6,742 bases of DNA. It comes from Deltaproteobacteria bacterium. GTDB taxonomy: Bacteria > Desulfobacterota > Desulfuromonadia > Desulfuromonadales > Geopsychrobacteraceae. A program made the translations under genes and the position numbers. The DNA lies in the NCBI GenBank assembly GCA_009993495.1, contig JAACTI010000227.1, forward strand, positions 1 through 6,742. The letters run 5' to 3'. Below are positions 1-5,139 of the stretch, in pieces. Below the pieces are notes generated by a model that worked only from the letters and a program-made list of their open reading frames with translations, was not told the DNA's origin and made no database searches. Numbering within the stretch: position 1 is the first letter of the stretch; each line of letters starts with the position of its first letter.

Positions 1-454
1 GGGCAAGCCCTTGCGCGGTGGTTTTTATGCCCTGAACTCCGGCGTTGCACTGTTTGAGATGTCCTGCACTCATGACCACTCCCGGCCTGCTGAAAGAGCG
101 CAAGGCACCTACGGCATGTGACAATTCTTCACAGGACTTGAAAGGGGGGTACTTCCAGGCTGCTTTTGCCGTGCACCTGCTTCCCTTACAAAGCCATTTT
201 GCGTCGCTGAGGTTAACCGTGCCCTGTCTGAAAGCCTTCTGTTTGGTGGTGGCCGTATAGAAGTATTCTAAGGGTGCGGGCTTGTGCCCCACAGAAGTTG
301 AAACGGTTGGTTTTGCACCGAGAACCGGTTTTGGTTTTTGTGGAATTATCTGCCTACCTGGGGTGGGCAGGGGGTAGGAATCTGCTTTTGCCGCAGGCAC
401 GAAAACGCTCGTCACGGCTATCAGCAGCATGAGGGAAATAAAAGATCGCAGCAT
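1..454 (-). CDS. Exported four-cysteine protein, partial (runs off left edge)
   Basis: An open minus-strand frame starts at ATG 454 and continues without a stop to base 1, giving 151 codons; the C-terminus is outside the window. The start is supported by a Shine-Dalgarno AAAGGA (complement of 462-467) seven bases upstream. Residues 1-24 form a typical Sec signal peptide: MLRS, a hydrophobic core, and an AKA cleavage site before Asp25. A proline-rich linker (about 28-60) follows. The mature domain (about 80-137) has cysteines at 89, 94, 108 and 136 in the pattern W-x-C-x4-C ... C-x2-L-x3-VG ... L-x2-CN, which could form two disulfides. I recall this pattern from short uncharacterised exported proteins of proteobacteria but know no named domain or function. 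It is divergent from the ATPase gene on its right. The reading frame is strongly supported by the signal peptide and ribosome site; the function is unknown. Confidence 0.72.
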   Translation of the reverse strand, partial: MLRSFISLMLLIAVTSVFVPAAKADSYPLPTPGRQIIPQKPKPVLGAKPTVSTSVGHKPAPLEYFYTATTKQKAFRQGTVNLSDAKWLCKGSRCTAKAAWKYPPFKSCEELSHAVGALRSFSRPGVVMSAGHLKQCNAGVQGIKTTAQGLA

Positions 455-461
455 TGATAAG

Positions 462-467
462 TCCTTT
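462..467 (-). promoter_or_regulatory. Ribosome binding site of the exported protein gene
   Basis: The complement reads AAAGGA, seven bases before the ATG at 454. It decides this start over the internal ATG at 430, which would remove the charged N-terminus of the signal peptide. Confidence 0.6.
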
Positions 468-589
468 CTGCCCTATTTTTTTGACGGGCAATTTTTATAA
501 ATCTAGACCCCATTGTGCGTATTTCCATGAGTTATCCGCAACGAGAATCAGTGGTTCATGCTGCCTCTTGAAGAAAAACTTAGCCGTGC

Positions 590-712
590 ATGGACAATGA
601 AATGCAAGATGAAAAGCAAGATCTGTTCCGTCACTGTTTTTTTGTAGAATGGTTCTTTCCCGAGACTTTGGTCAGGCCCCACAGAGAGATACAGCTATGC
701 GAGAGGTTGTAA
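590..712 (+). CDS. Doubtful 40-residue ORF, possible gene remnant
   Basis: ATG at 590 opens 40 codons ending in TAA at 710-712. The peptide starts MDNEMQDEKQ, has an aromatic stretch FRHCFFVEWFFPE and ends in REIQLCERL. There is only a weak purine run (GAAGAAAAA) upstream, too far away to be convincing, and an in-frame stop lies just ahead of the ATG, so no longer version exists. I recognise no family. It may be a small peptide gene, a leftover of a decayed gene, or chance. It is listed because the composition (charged start, aromatic core) is not obviously random. Confidence 0.15.
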   Translation: MDNEMQDEKQDLFRHCFFVEWFFPETLVRPHREIQLCERL

Positions 713-936
713 TACCCCCTCACCCGTGAAGTAATATAACATCTAGCCACGCATGTTGTCCCGAAATTAAAATGAAATGACCTTCCCCCGGGAAAAACGT
801 TGGATGAAGTTTCTTATCCAGAGAGGAGGGAAGAGGTGTGCTGAAAACGTTAACTAAGCTCTAAATAAATAAAAACACCTTTTAAATAATAATCTCATTA
901 TGTTATTTTGTCCGTGTTTAGATATTACCGTTCAAA

Positions 937-942
937 GAGAGG
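937..942 (+). promoter_or_regulatory. Ribosome binding site deciding the ATPase start
   Basis: GAGAGG (within AAAGAGAGG, 934-942) lies eight bases before ATG 951. The upstream in-frame ATG at 900 has only AT-rich sequence before it and no Shine-Dalgarno, so 951 is preferred. Confidence 0.65.
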
Positions 943-950
943 TCTGTCCT

Positions 951-2327
951 ATGCAACGGCATCAATTACAATTTCTCCGCGACTGGTTGCAAAAATCCAA
1001 CCGCAAGCCTCTTGTCATTCGTGGGGCCAGGCAGGTCGGCAAATCGACATTGGTTGAATTGTTTGCACAGCAAAGTCAAAAAACACTACGCAACCTGAAC
1101 CTGGAACGCCACCCCGAGTTGTCCGATATTTTCTCGGGGAAAAACCCGGAGCAGATTATTCAGCAAATTGAGTTCCTACCGAAGATGGGCAAAATCGGCA
1201 ACGATACGCTTTTATTTCTGGATGAAATACAGGCCGTTCCTGAAGCCATTGCCGCTTTGCGCTATTTTTACGAGGACAAGCCCGAACTGCCTGTTATCAG
1301 CGCCGGTTCTTTATTGGAATTCGCCCTGGCAGACCACAGTTTTTCCATGCCTGTTGGCAGAATCCAGTATTTACACATGGGGCCGATGACTTTCAGTGAA
1401 TTTCTCTTGGCCATAAAAGAGGAACGTCTGCATGATTTCATTCGACAGTATGCCATGGGGCAGGAGATTGGAGAGGTCGTACATCAGCGTTTACTGGCTT
1501 TGCTCAGGTCCTATTATTATGTCGGCGGCATGCCAGAAGCGGTCGCGGTTTTTGCCGAGACACGCAGCTATAAAGATGTCAGCGCGGTCCACAATTCCAT
1601 TATCGACACCTATCGTGATGATTTCCCCAAATATGCAGGGTCAAGAAACCTGAATCGCATACTTAATGTCTTTAATTTTGCCGCCAGAAATGTCGGTGTA
1701 AAAATCAAATACAGCAATATTTCTCCGCAGGATCAAAGCGTTACCATCAAGAAAGACATTGAACTGCTGTCCATGGCCAGAGTCGTCAGCAAAGTCATCC
1801 ATAGTCACTGCTCCGGCTTGCCGCTGCAGGCCGACATTGAGGAAAAAGTTTTCAAACTCCTCTTTCTTGATATTGGTTTGATGAATGCAATTTGCGGGCT
1901 GGACTGGCGCAACATCTCGCAGATGGACGAGGTAAGGCTCATCAACCAGGGGGCGATTGCCGAACAGTTTATCGGCCAGCATCTGCAGGCCATGCTGGCG
2001 GACAAGCCGAACCGGGAATTGAATTACTGGCTGCGTGAAGGAAAGGTAACGAACGCCGAATTGGACTTTGTGATCACCATTGGGGGAGAGATCGTCCCCA
2101 TTGAAGTCAAATCAGGCGCGACCGGGACGCTAAAATCGTTGCATCAGTTTATGGGGAGCAAAAAAGCCCAGATCGCCGTCCGCTTCGACACTCAGCTTCC
2201 GGGCATACAGCGAATAGACACAGTCATCATGCTGAACAAGCAACAGCATCAGGTCCACTATCCGCTCATGTCACTGCCCATCTACCTGGTGGAAAGGCTA
2301 GAGGAGATTGTGCTCAACAATCATTGA
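951..2327 (+). CDS. AAA+ ATPase with DUF4143 domain (AAA_14 family)
   Basis: This is a 458-residue protein of the common prokaryotic AAA_14/DUF4143 family, about the usual length. The N-terminal ATPase domain shows Walker A GARQVGKS at 25-32, Walker B LLFLDE at 87-92, and the sensor-like SAGS at 117-120 followed by the family motif PVGR at 134-137. YYYVGGMPEAV (188-198) marks the transition typical of the family. The C-terminal DUF4143 part includes FLDIGLMNA (305-313), a GAIAEQF block (334-340), and AELDFV...PIEVKSG (369-389). The last resembles a PD-(D/E)XK nuclease core with Asp372, Glu385 and Lys387. The protein is presumably cytoplasmic and binds ATP. Its biological role is not established for the family, although some members lie near mobile or defence genes. 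No signal peptide or membrane segment is seen. The gene is monocistronic or followed by the broken HTH gene, and its GC content is visibly lower than that of the genes to the right, suggesting a separate origin. Confidence 0.93.
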   Translation: MQRHQLQFLRDWLQKSNRKPLVIRGARQVGKSTLVELFAQQSQKTLRNLNLERHPELSDIFSGKNPEQIIQQIEFLPKMGKIGNDTLLFLDEIQAVPEAIAALRYFYEDKPELPVISAGSLLEFALADHSFSMPVGRIQYLHMGPMTFSEFLLAIKEERLHDFIRQYAMGQEIGEVVHQRLLALLRSYYYVGGMPEAVAVFAETRSYKDVSAVHNSIIDTYRDDFPKYAGSRNLNRILNVFNFAARNVGVKIKYSNISPQDQSVTIKKDIELLSMARVVSKVIHSHCSGLPLQADIEEKVFKLLFLDIGLMNAICGLDWRNISQMDEVRLINQGAIAEQFIGQHLQAMLADKPNRELNYWLREGKVTNAELDFVITIGGEIVPIEVKSGATGTLKSLHQFMGSKKAQIAVRFDTQLPGIQRIDTVIMLNKQQHQVHYPLMSLPIYLVERLEEIVLNNH

Positions 2328-2492
2328 AGTACCAGTGTTAATTTTGGCCACAACCCGCCGGGTCGGACAGATAGCCGCAGGGACAGGGATGCGCGCCCCT
2401 TTTATAAGTATCCTGAAGCCACATCGTCAATTCATAAAATCGAAATTCCCTATGAAATACAGATTCCTATAGAGCTAACCAAAGAACCCGTC
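2328..2492 (+). other. Open but startless stretch between ATPase and HTH gene
   Basis: No stop codon occurs here in the ATPase frame, yet there is also no ATG, GTG or TTG in that frame. A short perfect inverted repeat ACCCG-C-CGGGT lies at 2347-2357 with no T tract after it, so it is not a convincing terminator. In another frame an ATG (about 2389) opens a short run that reaches TAG at about 2470. The sequence from about 2445 on still reads like plausible protein in the HTH frame. Confidence 0.4.
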
Positions 2493-2873
2493 ACTCTCGG
2501 CGGCCACCTGCGCCGTCGCCGTTTTGCGCTTGGATTATACCAGAAAGATGTCGCGGCACAGATCGGCGTTACCACCTCCACCATCTGGAATTGGGAAAAT
2601 GGCTGGTCTTCGATCACATTGGGTTACATGCCGAAAGTCATCGAATTCCTCGGCTACAACCCGATCCCCTGCCCAGAAGACCTGATACAGAGGCTAGCTT
2701 GGTACAAGCGGGTCAAAGGACTCACGTTAGAGCAACTCGGTGCCGAAATGGACCGTGACCCCGAGCAATTGTCCGACTGGCTGAGCGGGCGGCATAGACC
2801 GTGTAGGCGCAACCGGGAAGAAATTGAGCGGTTTCTCACAGAACCGAATTGTTGTGCTTCCAGTTGTATATAA
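2493..2873 (+). pseudogene. Double-HTH XRE-type regulator lacking a start codon
   Basis: The frame encodes TLGGHLRRRR (from 2493), then a helix-turn-helix ending in TSTIWNWENG, then the linker motif MPKVIEFLGYNP, then a second HTH-like unit with LTLEQLGAEM and LSDWLSGRHRP, and stops at TAA 2871-2873. This layout matches a widespread family of small double-HTH regulators that bind DNA in the cytoplasm and are often found in accessory regions. The first standard start in frame is TTG 2619, which lies after the first HTH and would delete most of that domain. Upstream the frame is open to the ATPase stop at 2325-2327 but has no ATG, GTG or TTG. Either a start was lost by mutation, truncation or frameshift, or a rare codon (ATT or ATA near 2430-2475) is used. 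The final residues (CCASSCI) are unusual and may be a frameshifted tail. Family membership is fairly sure; the pseudogene status is an inference. Confidence 0.65.
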
Positions 2874-2933
2874 GGAAAAAGCAAGAAATTCTGCTGGAAT
2901 AACTGATCGTGCTGCTTTCTCGAGGTATTGAAT

Positions 2934-2951
2934 TATGTCCGTACGGGAGGA
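2934..2951. promoter_or_regulatory. Degenerate third hip operator copy
   Basis: TATGTCCG-TA-CGGGAGGA aligns with the two stronger operators downstream in its left half and in the central CG, but its right half has decayed. Its centre is 49 bp from the centre of the next operator, the same distance as between the two strong sites, which is the main reason to keep it. Confidence 0.4.
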
Positions 2952-2982
2952 TTCGCGAGAGCATCTGTTTTTCTCGGGGAAA

Positions 2983-3000
2983 TATGTTCGAACGAACATA
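2983..3000. promoter_or_regulatory. hip operator, perfect palindrome upstream of -35
   Basis: TATGTTCG-AA-CGAACATA is a perfect 18-bp palindrome ending four bases before the -35 box of the hip promoter. A second copy covers the -10 and start region. This is how autoregulated toxin-antitoxin promoters are usually arranged, so HipB (with HipA as co-repressor) is the likely ligand. The half-site differs from the TATCC of Escherichia coli HipB. Confidence 0.8.
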
Positions 3001-3004
3001 AAGC

Positions 3005-3033
3005 TTGACATTTCGATCCCTGCCCGAGATAAA
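3005..3033 (+). promoter_or_regulatory. Promoter of hipBA
   Basis: A consensus -35 TTGACA (3005-3010), a 17-base spacer and the -10-like GATAAA (3028-3033, four of six matches) predict transcription from about 3040, some 30 bases ahead of hipB. Palindromic operators flank it on both sides, so repression by the antitoxin is expected. Confidence 0.75.
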
Positions 3034-3049
3034 TGTCCATACGAACATA
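3032..3049. promoter_or_regulatory. hip operator over -10 and transcription start
   Basis: AATGTCCA-TA-CGAACATA repeats the upstream palindrome with an identical right half and a less perfect left half. It overlaps the last bases of the -10 box and the expected start of transcription, so a bound protein would block polymerase. Its centre is 49 bp from that of the upstream operator. Confidence 0.75.
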
Positions 3050-3067
3050 TCCTTGAAAAGGCGAGGG

Positions 3068-3352
3068 ATGAGCAGAATGGATGACACAAATGCAGAAAAC
3101 GCCCGCAATCTCAGCTACGGAAAAGTGATCACCGCAGCGGACATCGGGCGGGTGATCCGGCACAAGCGACGCGAGGTTGGGGCACAGCAGGAGACGGCGG
3201 CGGGCCTCGCCGGGGTGGGGACAAAGTTCCTCTCCCAGTTGGAAAATGGCAAGGAGACGGCAGAGCTGGGCAAGGTTCTCCAGGTGCTCAAGGCGATGGG
3301 GCTGGAGATCTACATTTTCCCACGCTCCCAAAACCCGCTGAGAGAGCGATAG
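3068..3352 (+). CDS. hipB: HipB-type XRE antitoxin and autorepressor
   Basis: This 94-residue XRE-family protein is the antitoxin partner of the HipA kinase encoded immediately downstream. The HTH domain runs from about 25 to 80 (IGRVIRHKRREVG, then QETAAGLAGV, then TKFLSQLENGKET, ending in LKAMGLEIYIF). The last part is the segment that in HipB-like proteins forms the dimerising strand. E. coli HipB is of similar size (88 residues). Such proteins bind HipA to neutralise it and bind operators to repress their own operon. Start choice is open: ATG 3068 has AAAAGG six bases upstream, and ATG 3077 has GAGGG nine bases upstream; the difference is three residues. The frame also stays open to TTG 3005, but that codon is part of the -35 box and cannot be the start. 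The stop TAG directly abuts the hipA ATG, indicating translational coupling. Confidence 0.88.
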   Translation: MSRMDDTNAENARNLSYGKVITAADIGRVIRHKRREVGAQQETAAGLAGVGTKFLSQLENGKETAELGKVLQVLKAMGLEIYIFPRSQNPLRER

Positions 3353-4597
3353 ATGCCGGCCCTGGATGTCTATCTGAACGAAGCCCTCGTCGGCGAGCTG
3401 CAGCAGGGGAAAGGCGAGCTTGCCTTTCGCTACGCACGGGCCTATCTAGACCTGCCAGCACCTTTGCCGCTCTCCCGGCATCTGCCCCTGGGAAGCGAGG
3501 CGTTCGCCGACGCGGAAACTCGCGCCTTCTTCGCCAACCTGCTTCCCGAAGGGGGGATGCGCGAGCAGGTGGCCCGGGCGCTGGGGCTTTCACCTGGGAA
3601 CGTCTTCGGTCTGCTGGAAGCCCTGGGCGGCGACTGCGCCGGGGCGGTAACGGTGGTGTCTCCTGGAGAGCTTCCCAGGCGGCAACGTGCTTACCAGAGG
3701 CTCACTCAGCTTGAGCTGGAGGCGCGATTGACCGAGCTTCCCGCCCATCCCCTGCTGGCCGGGGAGCAAGGCGTACGGCTGTCGCTGGCCGGTGCCCAGA
3801 ACAAACTGCCGATCTATTTCGACGGCAGCGCTTTTCACCTCCCCCAGGGCGGTGCCCCGTCGTCTCACATCCTCAAGACCGCCATCCTCCATCTGGAAGA
3901 GACCGTGCTCAACGAGGCCTTCTGCATGAACCTCGCCGCCCGGGTGGGACTGAACGTTCCGGAGGCGACGGCCATCCGCTGCGGTGATACAAGGGTCTAC
4001 ATGGTCGACCGCTATGATCGGCAGGTCGCCGAAAGCGGCGACCTGCTGCGGCTTCATCAGGAGGATTTCTGCCAGGCCCTGGGTATTCCGCCCGAACTGA
4101 AGTACGAGAAGGAGGGGGGGGCGGGATTTGCCGCCTGTTTCGATCTGGTGCGCGAGTGGAGCTCGGAACCGCTGGCTGATGCGGCGGCGCTGCTGCGCTG
4201 GGCGTTGTTCAACTTCCTGATCGGCAATGCCGATGCACACGGCAAGAATCTCGCCTTCCTCTATGCCGCAGGTAACGTGCGGCTGGCCCCCTTCTATGAC
4301 CTGCTCTCGACGGCGGTCTATGAGCGGCGGGTCGACAACAAGTTCGCCATGAAGATGGGTGGGCAGAAGGACCCGCGCTATCTCTCCGGACATCACCTGG
4401 AGAAATTCGCCACGGAGATCAGGGTCGGTTTGCGGGTGGTCAAGGCACAGCTGCGCGAGCTTGCCGAAAAAGTGCAGTCGGAGGTTTCGCCGCTGGCCGA
4501 AGAATACCGCCGAAACCATGACTCCCCGGTCGTCATCGGCTGGCTCGAACGGGTGGTGGCGCAGCGGATCGCCAAGGCAAAAGCTGTTATCACGTAA
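3353..4597 (+). CDS. hipA: HipA-type serine/threonine kinase toxin
   Basis: This 414-residue protein is a full-length HipA family kinase (E. coli HipA has 440 residues). The N-terminal subdomain (about 1-105) contains the couple-HipA type motif GLSPGNVFGLLEALGGD (78-94). The kinase core shows the loop SLAGAQNK (144-151), whose Ser144 corresponds to the autophosphorylated Ser150 of E. coli HipA. It also has the ATP-contacting Lys175 in SHILK, the catalytic loop GNADAHGKN (291-299) with Asp294, and the metal-binding Asp316 in FYDLLS. All key residues are present, so the kinase looks active. In E. coli, HipA phosphorylates glutamyl-tRNA synthetase, stops growth and promotes persistence; the substrate here cannot be read from the sequence. 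The ATG follows the hipB stop with no gap. The usual order, antitoxin then toxin, is kept. GC content is clearly higher than that of the ATPase gene to the left. Confidence 0.95.
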   Translation: MPALDVYLNEALVGELQQGKGELAFRYARAYLDLPAPLPLSRHLPLGSEAFADAETRAFFANLLPEGGMREQVARALGLSPGNVFGLLEALGGDCAGAVTVVSPGELPRRQRAYQRLTQLELEARLTELPAHPLLAGEQGVRLSLAGAQNKLPIYFDGSAFHLPQGGAPSSHILKTAILHLEETVLNEAFCMNLAARVGLNVPEATAIRCGDTRVYMVDRYDRQVAESGDLLRLHQEDFCQALGIPPELKYEKEGGAGFAACFDLVREWSSEPLADAAALLRWALFNFLIGNADAHGKNLAFLYAAGNVRLAPFYDLLSTAVYERRVDNKFAMKMGGQKDPRYLSGHHLEKFATEIRVGLRVVKAQLRELAEKVQSEVSPLAEEYRRNHDSPVVIGWLERVVAQRIAKAKAVIT

Positions 4598-4757
4598 GGC
4601 AAGTTCCGAATTAATAAAAAATTTTCGTAAAAAGGTTCTCTCCCCAAAAAGATGTTGGAACGTGATCCTTTCGCGGCTCGTTGCGGCCACCACGCTGGAA
4701 TGAGTGCGCAGGGACTGCGAAACGAATACCGCCGGTAATCAGATCAGAAGGCATATA
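4598..4757. other. Convergent spacer with two small hairpins
   Basis: hipA and the minus-strand small gene converge here. An AT-rich run (about 4610-4640) follows hipA. Two short perfect inverted repeats are visible: CGCAG-GGA-CTGCG at 4707-4719 and TACCG-C-CGGTA at 4727-4737. Neither is followed by a T tract in either direction, so a rho-independent terminator cannot be claimed, although the pair could slow converging polymerases. Confidence 0.35.
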
Positions 4758-4982
4758 CTATTTTTCCTTGCACAACTTTGATCTGGAAGGCATGTTCCCT
4801 ACACCCCAGATCATGCGCTGGTAAATCCAAGGAGCGCTGAACTCAGGTTTCATGGTGATACCAATAAGATCTGAAATGCCGAGGACTCCCATGCCCCAGA
4901 TATTGTCACTGTCCAGCAATGCCCCCAAGGCGCCGCCAGTGAAGGCGCCACTAATGTGACGTATGCCTGCCTTGAGAGTCAT
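4758..4982 (-). CDS. Short hydrophobic glycine-rich protein, probably C-terminally truncated
   Basis: This 74-residue ORF begins at ATG 4982 with an excellent Shine-Dalgarno AAGGAG (complement of 4991-4996) eight bases upstream, inside the preceding SHOCT gene; the two genes overlap by ATGA. Two hydrophobic stretches are visible: SGAFTGGALGALL (11-23) and IWGMGVLGISDLIGITM (28-44). The motif PWIYQRMIWG follows. I recall similar uncharacterised membrane proteins in which an IWGG-like motif leads into further membrane helices. Here the sequence instead turns into a polar, basic tail (GNMPSRSKLCKEK) and stops, which suggests a frameshift or deletion near residue 60. Membrane location is likely; function is unknown. 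The strong ribosome site and the coupling argue that it was a real gene. It could be an intact microprotein or the remains of a longer one. Confidence 0.55.
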   Translation of the reverse strand: MTLKAGIRHISGAFTGGALGALLDSDNIWGMGVLGISDLIGITMKPEFSAPWIYQRMIWGVGNMPSRSKLCKEK

Positions 4983-5107
4983 CGCAGCGACTCCTTAATC
5001 CGTTCAAACTCCTCCCGGTTTATTTCACCCGATGCGTAACGCTTTTTCAAAGCCTCTTCCCATGACATGTCGGGTGAGCGTCCCGGGAAATTTTTATTGC
5101 ATATCAT
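4979..5107 (-). CDS. SHOCT-domain small protein (42 residues)
   Basis: A short minus-strand ORF ends with TGA overlapping the ATG of the next gene (ATGA at 4982-4979). Residues 15-42 (WEEALKKRYASGEI, then NREEFERIKESL) are a clear SHOCT domain, a short helical motif normally found at the end of membrane or lipoprotein-like proteins and thought to mediate oligomerisation. Here it stands almost alone. ATG 5107 gives 42 residues, with a weak AAAGAG seven bases upstream; ATG 5068 would give 29 residues without a ribosome site. An in-frame TAG at 5134-5132 bars a longer form. Either this is an independent SHOCT peptide paired with the hydrophobic protein, or its N-terminal membrane part was lost when the arsR region was joined here. 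The gene was found by reading the minus strand because it is so short. Confidence 0.6.
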   Translation of the reverse strand: MICNKNFPGRSPDMSWEEALKKRYASGEINREEFERIKESLR

Positions 5108-5125
5108 TCCAATACTCTTTAGATT
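5097..5125 (+). promoter_or_regulatory. Putative promoter of the arsR-rhodanese operon
   Basis: TTGCAT (5097-5102), a 17-base spacer and TAGATT (5120-5125, four of six matches to TATAAT) predict a transcript starting near 5132, only about two bases before ATG 5134. No Shine-Dalgarno is visible ahead of that ATG, so a leaderless message is possible. The -35 match is weak. Confidence 0.4.
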
Positions 5126-5139
5126 GTCAGACTATGCAA
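5097..5139. promoter_or_regulatory. Inverted repeat spanning the arsR promoter, likely operator
   Basis: TTGCATA (5097-5103) and TATGCAA (5133-5139) are exact inverted copies 29 bases apart. The left arm overlaps the proposed -35 and the right arm contains the ATG of the regulator. A smaller GTC-A-GAC palindrome lies between (5126-5132). ArsR-family repressors usually bind AT-rich inverted repeats over their own promoter, so this is a candidate autoregulatory site. It could also affect the divergent SHOCT gene that starts inside it. Confidence 0.4.

Larger units (their letters stand above)
455..950. other. Divergent AT-rich spacer between exported protein and ATPase genes
   Basis: About 500 bp separate two divergent genes. 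I see no RNA gene or insertion-sequence end. It holds a doubtful 40-codon ORF (590-712), a TTCCC-CC-GGGAA inverted repeat (784-795) without a T tract, an imperfect 20-bp palindrome with TGGAT/ATCCA ends (801-820), and a very AT-rich block (about 856-910) before the ATPase gene that is a reasonable place for its promoter. No -35/-10 pair there is good enough to call. Confidence 0.6.

Noticed and set aside
45..260. 71-codon plus-strand ORF near the left edge
   Set aside because: It is opposite the exported protein frame, which has a signal peptide and a good ribosome site.
900..950. N-terminal extension of the ATPase from ATG 900
   Set aside because: It has no ribosome site, lies in AT-rich promoter-like sequence, and the family normally starts close to the residues encoded from 951.
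2347..2357. ACCCG-C-CGGGT as a terminator for the ATPase gene
   Set aside because: The stem is only five base pairs and no T tract follows.
2888..2900. ATTC-TGCTG-GAAT as a fourth hip operator
   Set aside because: Its centre falls close to the next 49-bp step, but the sequence does not match the ATGTTCG/CGAACAT half-site, so position alone is not enough.
3005..3067. N-terminal extension of HipB from TTG 3005
   Set aside because: That TTG is the first half of a consensus -35 box, and the predicted transcript begins about 35 bases downstream.
2654..3331. Several minus-strand ORFs across the HTH and hipB region
   Set aside because: They cross the hip promoter and operators and oppose recognisable HTH proteins; no domain or ribosome site supports them.
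3590..4693. A 367-codon minus-strand ORF opposite hipA
   Set aside because: It is antisense to an unmistakable hipA with all kinase motifs; high GC at third positions readily keeps the opposite strand open. The translation shows no known domain.
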